Source: JAFLCM01 sp964510955 | GTDB taxonomy: Bacteria > Planctomycetota > Phycisphaerae > Phycisphaerales > UBA1924 | Assembly (NCBI GenBank): GCA_964510955.1 | Contig: CAZEDW010000011.1 | Location: 32,326-96,325, forward strand | Reading direction: 5' to 3' | Length of the DNA stretch: 64,000 bases | In this document: piece after piece, positions 27,368 to 36,809 of the stretch | Position numbering within the stretch: position 1 is the first letter of the stretch | Layout: each line of letters opens with the position of its first letter | Notes under the pieces: model-generated | Databases searched by the model: none | Told to the model about the DNA's origin: nothing | The model's input: the letters and a program-made list of their open reading frames with translations, nothing else | Position numbers and translations under genes: made by a program

Positions 27368-28516
27368 ATGGCGGTACCGCGCCTCCTGATAGTCCTCCCC
27401 TCCTGGGTCGGCGACGCCGTCATGGCCACCCCCGCGCTGCGCCTGCTCCGGCGCTCGCTGCCGGGTGCGTTCATCGGCGCCCTGGCCCGCCCCGGCATCG
27501 ACGAGCTGCTCGCCGGCACCGACCTTTTCGACGAGGTCCATGTTGAACTCGCCCGTGGCGTGATGGGCCCCAAGCGGGCGGCGGCCAAGGTCCGACCGCG
27601 GCGCTACGACGCCGCGATCCTTCTCACCAACTCCTTCTCCTCCGCCCTGGTCGCCCGTCTGGCCGGGATCCGCGAGCGCATCGGCTACGACCGCGACGGG
27701 CGAGGCATGTTGCTCACCCGCAAGCACGCCCCCGTTCGGCGCGCCGACATCGAGCCCTTCCGACGCTCCACCACCATGCCGCGCGACTGGGCGCCGGTGC
27801 CGGCGTGTGAGTATTACTGGCGGCTGGCGAGCGAGGCGCTGAGGGTGCTTGGTCCCAAGGACGCTGTGGCATCGATGGCACCAACGGGACCGATGGGTCC
27901 GATGGAACTCTCGACAACGCCGGAGCAAGACCGAGCCGCCGCGGAGATTCTTGACAAGGCGGGCCTTGCGCCTGACCCGCGTTCGCACCGCCGACCCGGG
28001 TTTGCTGTGCTGAACCCCGGCGGCAACAACCCGGCGAAGCGCTGGCCAGCGGACAGGTTTGCGGCCGTCGGGGGGCACTTGTGGCGGGCTCACGGGCTGC
28101 GCCCGGTGGTCGCGGGGTCGCCGGGGGAGGCGGAGCTGGCTCGGGGCATCGCGGCCATGTGCCCGGCCGAGTCCGGCGCGGTGGCGCTGCCGCCGCTGGG
28201 ACTGACGCTGGCTTCGCTCAAGGGGGTGGTCCGCGCGGCGGCGATCATGGTGACCAACGACACGGGCCCGCGCCACATCGCCGCGGCGTTCGGCGTGCCG
28301 GTGGTCTCGATGTTCGGGCCGACCGATCCGCGCTGGACGACGATCCCGTTTGACCGTGAGCGGGTCATCGTCGCCGACCCGACGCTGGACCCCGCGGAGG
28401 TGGCCGACGATCACCCCGAGCGTTGTGCGATCGAGCGGATCAGCGTGGAATCGGTGGTGGTCGCCGCCGACGGCCTGCTGCATCGGGAGCGGGGTTCGGG
28501 CGCTCTGCCCGCCTGA
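27368..28516 (+). CDS. Glycosyltransferase family 9 (heptosyltransferase II-like)
   Basis: The 382-residue enzyme resembles WaaF/WaaC-type ADP-heptose:LPS heptosyltransferases. It shows LLIVLPSWVGDAVMATPALRL at the N-terminus, NPGGNNPAKRWPADRFA in the middle, and the donor-binding block VTNDTGPRHIAAAFGVPVVSMFGPTDPRW. It would add a heptose-like sugar to lipopolysaccharide at the inner membrane. A GmhB-like phosphatase that could serve ADP-heptose synthesis is 14 kb downstream. A Met/Pro/Gly-rich insert (ASMAPTGPMGPMELS) precedes the second domain and is not typical. Confidence 0.9.
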   Translation: MAVPRLLIVLPSWVGDAVMATPALRLLRRSLPGAFIGALARPGIDELLAGTDLFDEVHVELARGVMGPKRAAAKVRPRRYDAAILLTNSFSSALVARLAGIRERIGYDRDGRGMLLTRKHAPVRRADIEPFRRSTTMPRDWAPVPACEYYWRLASEALRVLGPKDAVASMAPTGPMGPMELSTTPEQDRAAAEILDKAGLAPDPRSHRRPGFAVLNPGGNNPAKRWPADRFAAVGGHLWRAHGLRPVVAGSPGEAELARGIAAMCPAESGAVALPPLGLTLASLKGVVRAAAIMVTNDTGPRHIAAAFGVPVVSMFGPTDPRWTTIPFDRERVIVADPTLDPAEVADDHPERCAIERISVESVVVAADGLLHRERGSGALPA

Positions 28517-28532
28517 CGGGTACGCTTGGAGC

Positions 28533-29435
28533 GTGGCTGAGACCGTGTGGCTCAACGGGCAGTTCCTCGACCGCGCCGACGCGAGGGTGTCGGCGTTTGA
28601 CGCCGCGCTGCAGCATGGCGTCGGGCTCTTCGAGACCATGCTGGCGACGTGCGGGCGGGTGTTCCGGCTCGAGCGGCACATGGCGCGGCTGGCGGCGTCG
28701 GCGCGCGAGCTGGGGCTGAGTGAATCGCTCAAGCCCCACCACCTCGGCGAGCTGGTCGAGCAGGTCGTGGAGCGGTCTCAGCTCGCCGTGGGCGACGGTC
28801 GCGCCCGCGTTCGCCTCACACTCACCGGCGGCGACCTCAATCTGCTGGTTGCCTCGAAGTCCGGCGGCATGGACCCGACCTTGCTCATCGCGGTCTCGCC
28901 GGCGACGGGCTACCCCGAGGAGATGTTTTCGCAGGGCGTGGGCGTGCTGGTGCCGTCGGAGCGGGCGGCGCGGCTGGAGCCCGGCGCGGGGCACAAGACC
29001 GTCAACTACTGGTGGCGGCTGCGGGCCCTGCGCCAGGCGGCCGCGGCGGGGATGGGCGAGTGCCTGATCCTGCAGGACACCAACCACCTGTGCGGCGGGG
29101 CGGTGAGCAACGTCTTCCTGGTGAAAGGCGGCGTGCTGCTCACGCCGTTCGCGCGCGGCGAGACACCGCCGGACGCGCCGTCAAGCCCCGTGCTGCCGGG
29201 GGTGACGCGCGGGGCCGTGATCGAGTTCGCGGCTGATGATCGCACGCCGTACGAGCGCGCCATGCTCTCGATCCAGGACGCCCTGGAGGCGGACGAGGTG
29301 TTCCTGACCAACTCGTCGTGGGGGATTCTGCCGGTGACTCGCATCGAGGCCCACGTGGTCCAAGGTGGCGTGCCCGGCCCCCTGACCCGGCGGCTGCGGG
29401 CCGCGTGGCTGCGCGCGATCCGGGAGGAGCCATGA
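28533..29435 (+). CDS. Class IV aminotransferase (IlvE/PabC-like)
   Basis: The 300-residue PLP enzyme starts at GTG 28533, 17 bases after the GT9 stop. Motifs are WLNGQFLDRADARVSAFD, GVGLFETMLATCGRVFRLE, the Schiff-base lysine in GAGHKTVNYWW, and ECLILQDTNHLCGGAVSNVFLV. These fit branched-chain aminotransferases, D-amino-acid transaminases and aminodeoxychorismate lyase, which cannot be told apart here. The stop overlaps the GNAT start (ATGA). Confidence 0.88.
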   Translation: MAETVWLNGQFLDRADARVSAFDAALQHGVGLFETMLATCGRVFRLERHMARLAASARELGLSESLKPHHLGELVEQVVERSQLAVGDGRARVRLTLTGGDLNLLVASKSGGMDPTLLIAVSPATGYPEEMFSQGVGVLVPSERAARLEPGAGHKTVNYWWRLRALRQAAAAGMGECLILQDTNHLCGGAVSNVFLVKGGVLLTPFARGETPPDAPSSPVLPGVTRGAVIEFAADDRTPYERAMLSIQDALEADEVFLTNSSWGILPVTRIEAHVVQGGVPGPLTRRLRAAWLRAIREEP

Positions 29436-30043
29436 AAAGCGCCGCGCCGCGCCGCAAGACCGCGATTCCGCGGGTCAGCTTTTCTCTGAAAGACGGGCGG
29501 AAGGGCCTGATCCGCGCCGCACGCGTGTCGGACGCGGCGGGGCTGCACGAGTGCCGGCGGGCGGTGCACCGCGTCGGCGAGGGGGTGCTGCGCACGGTGA
29601 GGGAACTGGGGCGGACGCCCAAGGAGTTTCTTCGCGAGCGGATGGCCGAGCGTCTGAAAGTTGCCCGGGCTGGGCGGCGCGGGGCGCTTCTGATCTGCGA
29701 GGTGGACGGGCGCATCATTGGCGAGGGGTTTATCCGGCGCATGGCCCCCAGCCGCGTGCGCCACGTCGCGCACCTGGGCCTAGCGGTTCACCCGCACTAC
29801 CAAGGGCTCGGCGTGGGTCGGGCGCTGATGAACGCGATGATCGACTGGGCGCGACGGGTTCCGTCGAGGCCCGACGGCCCGGTGCTCCGCGTGGATCTCG
29901 ATGTGTTCGCGGTCAACACCCGCGCCATCGGTCTGTACAAGTCGCTGGGCTTCAGGATCGAGGGCACCCGCAAACAGTTCATCCGCTTTGAGGACGGGAG
30001 CTTCAGCGATGACCATGTGATGGCCCTGCTGCTCGAGGGTTGA
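29432..30043 (+). CDS. GNAT-family N-acetyltransferase
   Basis: The 203-residue protein carries the acetyl-CoA binding motif in VHPHYQGLGVGRALMNAM, and the later motif AIGLYKSLGFRIEGTRKQF of the RimI-like GNAT fold. The first 30 residues are basic. It overlaps the aminotransferase by four bases, so it is co-translated. The substrate, a small molecule or a protein N-terminus, is unknown. Confidence 0.88.
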   Translation: MKSAAPRRKTAIPRVSFSLKDGRKGLIRAARVSDAAGLHECRRAVHRVGEGVLRTVRELGRTPKEFLRERMAERLKVARAGRRGALLICEVDGRIIGEGFIRRMAPSRVRHVAHLGLAVHPHYQGLGVGRALMNAMIDWARRVPSRPDGPVLRVDLDVFAVNTRAIGLYKSLGFRIEGTRKQFIRFEDGSFSDDHVMALLLEG

Positions 30044-30076
30044 GCGGAGCAGCTCCGCAACCGCGTATGATCCACC

Positions 30077-30319
30077 ATGATCCGCGACCAGGACATCCCG
30101 TTTGTGTACGAGAGCGGCGTGCTCCGGCCCCAGGGTCACGTCGATCTCCCGGAGGGGTCGCGCGGCATCGCGAGCATCAAGGGGGCCACTATTTCGACCG
30201 GCTCTGGCGAGACCGCACGGCGCGGTGCTCTGGAAGTGATCCGGCGGATCGGCGATTCCGGCCGATTCAACTCGCGCGGATTGAAACTCACCCGCGACCA
30301 GATGCATGAACGCGGTTGA
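30077..30319 (+). CDS. DUF104-like antitoxin candidate
   Basis: The 80-residue protein opens with IPFVYESGVLRPQGHVDLPEG, matching the short beta-strand pattern of AF2212/DUF104 antitoxins (a 'YENGVLKPL...LPEG' type motif). It overlaps the downstream PIN gene by 14 bases, the usual arrangement of antitoxin before toxin. Such proteins bind the toxin and repress the operon. The C-terminal half is divergent. Confidence 0.7.
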   Translation: MIRDQDIPFVYESGVLRPQGHVDLPEGSRGIASIKGATISTGSGETARRGALEVIRRIGDSGRFNSRGLKLTRDQMHERG

Positions 30320-30716
30320 CACAAACATTCTGATCTATTCCATCGACGCGGCCGACCTGCGGAAGCGGCGCAGCGCGGTCGAGTTGCTCGAATCTCTCTC
30401 AGATGCGGACACTATTATCCCCTGGCAGGTTGCCTGCGAGGTCGATGCCGTGGTGAACTCGATGAAGCGCGCCGGGAGATTCGAGGGCGATTGCCTTGAG
30501 GCAATCGCGGCGCTCCGCTCGTGCTTCCCTGTCGCGGTCCCGCGGCTCGCGGCGTTGGACAGGTCGCTCCGTCTCCAACGCGATTTTCAGCTCTCGACCT
30601 GGGACTCATTGCTCATCGCGGCCTGCGCCGAGGCCGGCGTCACACGGCTCTACACCGAAGACATGCAGAGTCGCCCGACCATCGACGGGATCGAGTTAGT
30701 CAATCCGTTTGCTTGA
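30306..30716 (+). CDS. vapC: PIN-domain toxin, VapC-like
   Basis: This 136-residue protein has the PIN ribonuclease fold. The acidic residues expected to hold Mg2+ are visible: Asp in VDTNILIYSID, Glu in ACEVDAVVNSM, and the C-terminal pair in STWDSLLIAACAEAG and RLYTEDMQS. VapC toxins cleave tRNA or rRNA and are neutralised by the upstream antitoxin. The gene pair lies between a GNAT gene and mqnD and probably arrived as a module. Confidence 0.85.
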   Translation: MNAVDTNILIYSIDAADLRKRRSAVELLESLSDADTIIPWQVACEVDAVVNSMKRAGRFEGDCLEAIAALRSCFPVAVPRLAALDRSLRLQRDFQLSTWDSLLIAACAEAGVTRLYTEDMQSRPTIDGIELVNPFA

Positions 30717-30738
30717 CGGACTTATCGGCGTCCGCACG

Positions 30739-31581
30739 GTGATCTGTCTTACCCTCGGCCATTCCCCCGACCCCGACGACGCGTTCATGTGGTGGCCGCT
30801 TGGCGTTCCCGCGCTGGGGATGGCCCCGGCCATCGACACGGGGAAGTTCCGGTTCCAGCCCGTCGCCGCCGACATCCACGAGCTGAACGTCCGCGCCGGC
30901 GAGCGCGGCGACCTCGACGTCACGGCCCTGAGCATGTTCGCGCTGGCGCATGTGAGCGACCGGTACGAGCTGACCCCCTGCGGCGCCAGCATGGGCGACG
31001 GGTACGGGCCCAAGGTGCTCACGCGTGATCCACGCTCGCCGGACTGGCTGCGCGAGAGCGCTCCGGTGATCGGCGTGCCCGGAGAACGGACCACCGCGTT
31101 CCTGGTGCTGCGGCTGATGCTGGGCGGCGCGTTCAGGTTCCGGGCGCTGCACTTTCGCGAGATCATCCCGGCGCTGCTCAGGGGAGAGATCGACGCCGGG
31201 CTGGTCATCCACGAGGCGCAGGTGACGTACGCCGACTCGGGGCTTCACCTGGCGGCGGACCTGGGCGCGTGGTGGAAACAGGAAACGGGGCTGCCCCTAC
31301 CGCTGGGGGCCAACGCGGTGCGGCGCGACCTGGATGCGCGGTTCGGCGCTGGCACGGCGGGCGAGGTCAACCGGCTGCTCCGAGCATCGATCGAGCATGC
31401 CCTGGAGCACCGCGAGGAAGGGATGGACTACGCGATGCGCTTCGCGGGCGACACGCCGCGGCCGCTGGCAGACCGGTTTGTCGCGCTGTATGTGAACGAG
31501 CTCACGCGAGACATGGGAGAGTTGGGTCGGCGGGCGGTTTCGCGGTTGTTCGAGCGGGCTCGGGTGGCGGGCTTGCTTTAG
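30739..31581 (+). CDS. mqnD: 1,4-dihydroxy-6-naphthoate synthase
   Basis: The 280-residue enzyme acts in the futalosine pathway of menaquinone synthesis, turning cyclic de-hypoxanthinyl futalosine into 1,4-dihydroxy-6-naphthoate. It starts LTLGHSPDPDDAFMWWPL, the signature of MqnD. Further matches are DVTALSMFALAHVSDRYEL, IGVPGERTTAFLVLRL and GLVIHEAQVTYADSGL. GTG 30739 gives the normal length; a TTG ten codons upstream overlaps the vapC end. No other mqn gene is in the window. Confidence 0.92.
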   Translation: MICLTLGHSPDPDDAFMWWPLGVPALGMAPAIDTGKFRFQPVAADIHELNVRAGERGDLDVTALSMFALAHVSDRYELTPCGASMGDGYGPKVLTRDPRSPDWLRESAPVIGVPGERTTAFLVLRLMLGGAFRFRALHFREIIPALLRGEIDAGLVIHEAQVTYADSGLHLAADLGAWWKQETGLPLPLGANAVRRDLDARFGAGTAGEVNRLLRASIEHALEHREEGMDYAMRFAGDTPRPLADRFVALYVNELTRDMGELGRRAVSRLFERARVAGLL

Positions 31582-31703
31582 CCGCCTCCGCATCTCTTTG
31601 TGCTCGCGCACTTGGCTCGGATGGATATACAACGCATTGCCGACCCGCTACGCTTGGAGCACTTCCGGGACCATGCCGCCGCCAAGCCTCGGAACGATCA
31701 CGG

Positions 31704-32192
31704 ATGACCCAGGCCCCAACCCCAGCCAGCTTCACAGCGCAGAGCTACTCGCCGCCCACGGTGACGCAGTTCAGCGTGTTTCTTGACAACCGCGTCGGCA
31801 AGCTGCTGGAGCTGCTGGAGACCTTTGAGCAGGACCCGGTGTGCCAGGTGTGCGCGTTCACGGTGCAGGAGTCGAGCGACTACGCGGTGGTGCGGATCAT
31901 CACCAACCACTCGGCGACCGCCCGGCAGATCCTGCGTCAGCACCGGCTGCCGTTCTCCGAGAAGCAGCTCCTGGTGGTTGAGCTTCAGAACGTGACGGGC
32001 CTGACGCGGATGTGCCTGACGCTGCTGGGGGCCGAGCTGAACATCCACTTCGCGTACCCGGTGATGCTTAAGCCCGACGGCATGCCGAGCGTGGCGCTGA
32101 GCGTGGATGACCTGACGCTGGCCGGGCAGGTGCTGAGGCGGAAGGATTTCAGACTTCTGGGTGAGGGGGATTTGCCCAGGCCGGCGGCGTGA
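31704..32192 (+). CDS. ACT-domain protein
   Basis: The 162-residue protein has two ACT-like repeats. The first starts at FSVFLDNRVGKLLELLE, with the usual strand-helix-strand order through DYAVVRIITNHS; the second is around LLVVELQNVTGLTRMCLTLL. ACT domains bind amino acids and control metabolic enzymes. Stand-alone double-ACT proteins of this type are found in many bacteria, often without an assigned ligand. It converges on the nucleoside transporter gene with a 9-base gap. Confidence 0.8.
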   Translation: MTQAPTPASFTAQSYSPPTVTQFSVFLDNRVGKLLELLETFEQDPVCQVCAFTVQESSDYAVVRIITNHSATARQILRQHRLPFSEKQLLVVELQNVTGLTRMCLTLLGAELNIHFAYPVMLKPDGMPSVALSVDDLTLAGQVLRRKDFRLLGEGDLPRPAA

Positions 32193-32201
32193 GGCTGCTT
32201 G

Positions 32202-33530
32202 TCAGATGAACACACTCGCCACGCACGCGGTCATCTGGGTGGCCAGCGCCCCGCCCAGCATGGCCTTGAGGGCCAACTGGGCGAAGTCTTTGCGGCGGTT
32301 GGGCGCGAGCACGCTGAGGCCGCCGATCTGGATGGCGATGCTGGCGAAGTTGCTGAAGCCGCACAGTGCGTAGGCGGCGATGGTCGCCGAGCGATGGCTG
32401 ATCGCGGCGGCGGGAACTGTGCCGTCCGCGAGCGCCGCCGGGTGCATGAGGTGGCCGAGGTGGTCATACGCCAGCAGCTCGGTGATGACCAGCTTCTCGC
32501 CCAACAGCGTCCCGACCATGCCTGCTTCGCTCCACGGCACGCCCATCGACCACGCGAGCGGCGCGAACAGATAGCCCAGCACTAGCTGGATCGAGAAGTC
32601 CGGCACGCCGTGCTCTGAGCGCCAGTGCGCGATGAGAGGGACATGCCCGATCCCCTGCAAGCCCCAGTTCACGACCGCCAACAGTGAAACGAACGCGATG
32701 AGCATGGCTGCGACGTTAATGGCGAGCTTGACACCATCGGTCGCTCCCGCCGCCGCGGCGTCAAAGAAGTTGGTCGGTGCCTCGTCACCTTCGATCGGCG
32801 CGGCCGACTCCAGGCTCTTCACGTCCTCCGCCGGCGGCGTCTCGGTCTCGGGAAGGATGATCCGGGCGACCACGAATGCCGCCGGCGCGCTCAGCACGCT
32901 CGACGCCAAGAGGTGCGTCGTCAGCTCCGCCCGCAGGGCCTTATCGCTGCCCCCCAGCATCATCACATACGCCCCCAGCACGCTGCCGGCGGTGTTGGCG
33001 AAACCCCCGAGCATCACCGTCATCAGCTGCGCCCGCGTCATCCCCTGGATGAGCGGGCGGATGGTGAGCGGGGCCTCGGTCTGACCGAGGAAGATGCCGG
33101 CGGCCATGCACATCGCTTCTGAGCCCGTCACCCCCATCGTCCGGCGCATCACCCACGCCAGCGCCGCCACCAACCGCTGCATCAACCCGACGTAGTACAG
33201 CACGCTCATCAGCGCCGAGAAGAAGATGATGATCGGCAGCACCTTCACCGCGAAGATGAAGCCCCAAGGGCCTTGCATGTCGTTCAGCTTGCTGCCGAAC
33301 ACGAACTCGATCCCGTCCTTTGACCGCTCGATCAGCCCATTGACGAACTTGCCGCACGCCCCGAAAGCGTCGGCGATGCCGGGGGTCTTGAGGATCAGCG
33401 CCCCGATCACGAAGTCCAGCACGACGCCGATGAGCACCAGCTTCCACGGCACCTTGCCCCTGTGCGAGCTCATCGCCAGGGAGAGGACGATGATGACGCC
33501 GACGCCGAAGAATCCCATGAGGTGGTCCAT
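32202..33530 (-). CDS. nupC: Concentrative nucleoside transporter (NupC/CNT)
   Basis: The 442-residue membrane protein belongs to the CNT family, which imports nucleosides with Na+ or H+. Many membrane segments are visible. The core motifs are present: GQTEAPLTIRPLIQGMTRAQL, MLGGFANTAGSVLGAYV, and CGFSNFASIAIQIGGLSVLAP near the C-terminus. A roughly 30-residue acidic/Pro linker (LPETETPPAEDVKSLESAA) sits between membrane helices. ATG 33530 begins the first helix; the upstream frame is shadow. Confidence 0.93.
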   Translation of the reverse strand: MDHLMGFFGVGVIIVLSLAMSSHRGKVPWKLVLIGVVLDFVIGALILKTPGIADAFGACGKFVNGLIERSKDGIEFVFGSKLNDMQGPWGFIFAVKVLPIIIFFSALMSVLYYVGLMQRLVAALAWVMRRTMGVTGSEAMCMAAGIFLGQTEAPLTIRPLIQGMTRAQLMTVMLGGFANTAGSVLGAYVMMLGGSDKALRAELTTHLLASSVLSAPAAFVVARIILPETETPPAEDVKSLESAAPIEGDEAPTNFFDAAAAGATDGVKLAINVAAMLIAFVSLLAVVNWGLQGIGHVPLIAHWRSEHGVPDFSIQLVLGYLFAPLAWSMGVPWSEAGMVGTLLGEKLVITELLAYDHLGHLMHPAALADGTVPAAAISHRSATIAAYALCGFSNFASIAIQIGGLSVLAPNRRKDFAQLALKAMLGGALATQMTACVASVFI

Positions 33531-33608
33531 CGGACGGGCATGGTGGGGGAAGGCGCCCGGCTTGGCAAACGCCGTCGCCGGCGTACGGCGTACGCTGATG
33601 CCGACCCC

Positions 33609-34448
33609 ATGCCCCGCGCGAGCCACACCATCACCCTCCCCGACGGCGCCCGGCTTCATGCTGAGCGATTCGGCCCGACGGGGGGCCCGGGCTTGGCCGC
33701 CCCGCTGGTTTTCGTCCACGGCTTTCCGATCCAAGGCGGGATTTGGTACGACGCCGCCGAGCGGCTCTGCGGGGCCCGCCCGTGCATCGTCCCTGACCTG
33801 CGCGGCTTCGGGCGATCCACTCCGCCCGCCGCGGACCGGATCGAAGGCACCACCATCGCCACGTACGCCGACGATTTGGTTGCGATGCTTGATGCGCTGG
33901 GCGAGCCTCCTGAGCTTGGGGCGATCTTTTGCGGTCTCTCGATGGGGGGGATCATCCTGTTCGAGCTTTGGCGGCGTCACCCCCGGCGCGTCGCGGGGCT
34001 GATCTTCTGCGACTGCCGCCCCGAGCCCGAAAGCGAGCCGGGGAAGGCGACGCGCCGCCAGCGAGCCGAAGCCGCACTACGCGACGGCGCAGCGGGCGTG
34101 CGGGGCGTCGCCGAGCAGATGATCGGGCCGGTGCTGGCGCCCAGCCCTGATGCGGGGGTTCGCGCGGCGGTGCTGGAGATGATGTGCCAAACGCCGCCCG
34201 CGGGCCTCGCCGCCGGCTCGCTGGCGCTGGCGTCGCGCCCCGACTCGTGGCCCACGCTGGCGACGATCACGGTGCCGACGATGTTCATCGTGGGGGAGCA
34301 GGACCAGATCACGGGCGTGGACCTGCACCGGCAGATGTCGGCGAAGGTGCCCGGGGCAAAGCTGGAGGTGATCGCGGGGGCGGGGCATGTTCCGCCGATG
34401 GAGGCGACCGAGTTGTTTGTCGATGCGTTATCGAAGTTCTGTTCCTAG
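33609..34448 (+). CDS. Alpha/beta hydrolase
   Basis: The 279-residue enzyme has the alpha/beta-hydrolase fold. The oxyanion segment is VFVHGFPIQGG, the nucleophile elbow is CGLSMGGIILFEL (Ser), the acid is in IVGEQDQITGVD and the His in GAGHVPPMEAT. It resembles 3-oxoadipate enol-lactonase-like and general carboxylesterase members, without proof of substrate. Soluble and cytoplasmic. Confidence 0.88.
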   Translation: MPRASHTITLPDGARLHAERFGPTGGPGLAAPLVFVHGFPIQGGIWYDAAERLCGARPCIVPDLRGFGRSTPPAADRIEGTTIATYADDLVAMLDALGEPPELGAIFCGLSMGGIILFELWRRHPRRVAGLIFCDCRPEPESEPGKATRRQRAEAALRDGAAGVRGVAEQMIGPVLAPSPDAGVRAAVLEMMCQTPPAGLAAGSLALASRPDSWPTLATITVPTMFIVGEQDQITGVDLHRQMSAKVPGAKLEVIAGAGHVPPMEATELFVDALSKFCS

Positions 34449-34467
34449 CGGCTCACCTGAGAGCCGC
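34448..34467. terminator. Hairpin between convergent genes
   Basis: GCGGCTC (34448-34454) pairs perfectly with GAGCCGC (34461-34467) around a 6-base loop, in the 30-base gap between the convergent hydrolase and kelch-type genes. It could end transcription from both sides. No T-tract is obvious. Confidence 0.5.
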
Positions 34468-34478
34468 GCGAATCGCGG

Positions 34479-36809
34479 CTACTCGCAAGGTCGCCCGAAC
34501 CGCACCAGCAGCCGAACCAGGTCCGCGGTGTTGACCAACCCGTCGCCGTTGATATCCGGGTTGAAGGTGAAGCCGGGCGGGATAGGCTGATTCCAGTACA
34601 AGAGGAGCAGTTGCAGGTCGTTGATGTCAACGAAGGCGTCGCCGCCGTAGAGGTCCTCGGGGCAGGGGATAACGATGGGGGAGAGTTTCACCGCGTCGAA
34701 TGCGCCGCACGGCGTGGCGATGCGGAGCGTCAACTGCTCGCTATCGCGCGTCAGGGCGGGGTTGATCGTGAGCGTGGGGGTGTCTTGCCCAGTGGCCCTT
34801 GACGCGGTGTCCGTAGGAAGCTGCCACTTGTAGGTAATGCCCGGCGCGAACTCTCGCACGTCGGCGTGGAGGGTGATGGAACGTCCCGCGTTCACCGTCA
34901 CGGGCATCTGCGTGCCCGTGACGATAGCGCTGAAGTCGCCGCGCACGGCGATCGTGTCGGTCCCCGTGGGAGTGAGGAACTCGCCCGCGCGTTCGTCGTA
35001 CACGGCCCCGCTCGGCCACGCCGCGCCTCCCGTACCGGCAAGGCCCAGTCCCCATGATCGCCCATTCCAGACCATCGGGCCGTTCGCATCCAGCACGGCG
35101 ACGCCCAACGAACGCGAAACCGAAACGTGCCCGCCTGTGGGATGGATGGCGGGCACGTCGAGCGGCCGCCATCCCCCGGCGATCCATTCGTATGTAAGAT
35201 ACCCCGTGCAACCACCGCCTGAGCACCACGCGACAAGCAAAAGTTTCTCCGTTACGGGGTCCTCGAACATGGCGGCGTTCACTGACTCCGGGCCATTGGA
35301 ATCCAGCAGCGACCAGTCCGCCCCGTCCCACGCCCACGTCTCGCGGAACCAGCCCTGCCAGAGGTGCGCAAAGCCGCCGAACATCACGACCCGCCCCAAG
35401 GCCCGGCTGTACGCCATGGTGTGTCCCGCCCGCGAAGCCGGACCATTGACCAGCACTCGCTCCCATCGTGTGCCGTCCCACTCCCATGTGTCATCGAGTT
35501 CGACGTAGTTGACGTGATCACCCTCAGAAGGTGATCGGTACTGTCCGCCGAAGAGCACCCATCGACGCCGAACGGGGTCCAAGGCGGCGTCCGCGAGGAG
35601 TCGCGGCCCGGGGCCGTCATCGCTGGCAACCGACCATTGGTGACCGTCCCACCGCCAGGTCCTGCGGTCCAAGACCAACTGCCCGGAGTGGCCCCCGAAC
35701 ATCACCGGCGCGCCGGAAACCGGGTCGCTCCCGAGCGTCGCCTCACCCAACACGTTAGGCATGGGGATAATGGACACATATCCGCTATCTGTGATCCGAA
35801 GCGTGTCGCGGTAGATCGGTGCCGTCCCGTTGAATCCGCCCCCGAACGTAATGGGTGTGCCTGTGCGCGGGTCGAAGATCATGGCGCGCGGGAAGTCTCT
35901 CGGCGTCTCCCAGCCATCGAACAGGCGCTCCCAGTGACCGTTCGAGAATGCCCACGCGTCTGTCCGGAACTCCTCATAGCTTCCGGAGACCGCGTTTGTC
36001 CCACCGGCCATGATGAGCCGCGCGTGCACCGGGTCGTAGACCATGGCATGGAGGTACCGTGGCGAGGGAGATTGTTCCGGCGTCAATCGCGTCCAGTCGT
36101 TGCCTCGAAGCTCCCACGTTGCGTTGCTCAGTGCGCCGTTTCGAGAGCCGCCGAAGACAACCAGTGCGCCACGTTCAGGGCTGTACGCCATCGCAACGTT
36201 CCTCACTCCGAACGGCCCGGAGTTCGAGGTTGAGCGCCGGACCCACTGGCCGCCGGACCAGTTCCAGACCCCAGTAGAGGTGTAGACACAAACGCACCCG
36301 CATAACCCGTCGAACGCGGCCGCGTCGGTCTCCCAGCCCTTGAATGGCGCATCCGCAGCTCTTGTCCACGAGGTCCCGTTGTAGAGCCATGTCTCCGCGC
36401 TACTCGGAACCTCACTCACCACTCCACCGACCAGCATCACGGCGCGTTGAATCGGGTCGTACACCATGACGTGTCCGTACCTTGGGCTCGGCGTCTCGCC
36501 GCCTAGCCCGCGCCAGGCCCAGGATTGACCGTCGAACTCCCAAAGATCCCCCAGCTTGATAGTGCCTCTCACGCCCCCGAACATCACGGTCGCACCCCGC
36601 GCCTCGTCGTAGGCCATCGCGTGGCCCGCCCGCGCTCCCGGTCCCTCGATTGGCTTGGCCGCCCACCCCGGACAGCCCGGCACCGACTCCATCGCTTGGC
36701 GCCCGAGCGCTTCGGGTGTCGCGCTCCTGCTCAGCACCCACAGCCCCATCGAAACCCCTAGGGCGACCGCGCAGCGCGCTGGCACAACACCCTGATGCCG
36801 ATTCAGCAT
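34479..36809 (-). CDS. Secreted kelch-type beta-propeller protein with dockerin-like tail
   Basis: The 776-residue protein starts with a hydrophobic export signal (CAVALGVSMGLWVLS). It then carries about eight kelch-like repeats of the form 'GHAMAYDEARGATVMFGG...LWEFDGQSW' that would form a beta-propeller. An Ig-like segment lies near residues 640-710 (MPVTVNAGRSITLHADV). The end has dockerin-like sequences, GDAFVDINDLQLLL and PDINGDGLVNTADLVRLL. Each repeat pairs 'hxxhYD...R..hhhFGG' with 'TWxWDG..W', as in secreted planctomycete kelch proteins. A binding or scaffold role is likely; no catalytic motif is visible. Confidence 0.85.
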   Translation of the reverse strand: MLNRHQGVVPARCAVALGVSMGLWVLSRSATPEALGRQAMESVPGCPGWAAKPIEGPGARAGHAMAYDEARGATVMFGGVRGTIKLGDLWEFDGQSWAWRGLGGETPSPRYGHVMVYDPIQRAVMLVGGVVSEVPSSAETWLYNGTSWTRAADAPFKGWETDAAAFDGLCGCVCVYTSTGVWNWSGGQWVRRSTSNSGPFGVRNVAMAYSPERGALVVFGGSRNGALSNATWELRGNDWTRLTPEQSPSPRYLHAMVYDPVHARLIMAGGTNAVSGSYEEFRTDAWAFSNGHWERLFDGWETPRDFPRAMIFDPRTGTPITFGGGFNGTAPIYRDTLRITDSGYVSIIPMPNVLGEATLGSDPVSGAPVMFGGHSGQLVLDRRTWRWDGHQWSVASDDGPGPRLLADAALDPVRRRWVLFGGQYRSPSEGDHVNYVELDDTWEWDGTRWERVLVNGPASRAGHTMAYSRALGRVVMFGGFAHLWQGWFRETWAWDGADWSLLDSNGPESVNAAMFEDPVTEKLLLVAWCSGGGCTGYLTYEWIAGGWRPLDVPAIHPTGGHVSVSRSLGVAVLDANGPMVWNGRSWGLGLAGTGGAAWPSGAVYDERAGEFLTPTGTDTIAVRGDFSAIVTGTQMPVTVNAGRSITLHADVREFAPGITYKWQLPTDTASRATGQDTPTLTINPALTRDSEQLTLRIATPCGAFDAVKLSPIVIPCPEDLYGGDAFVDINDLQLLLLYWNQPIPPGFTFNPDINGDGLVNTADLVRLLVRFGRPCE

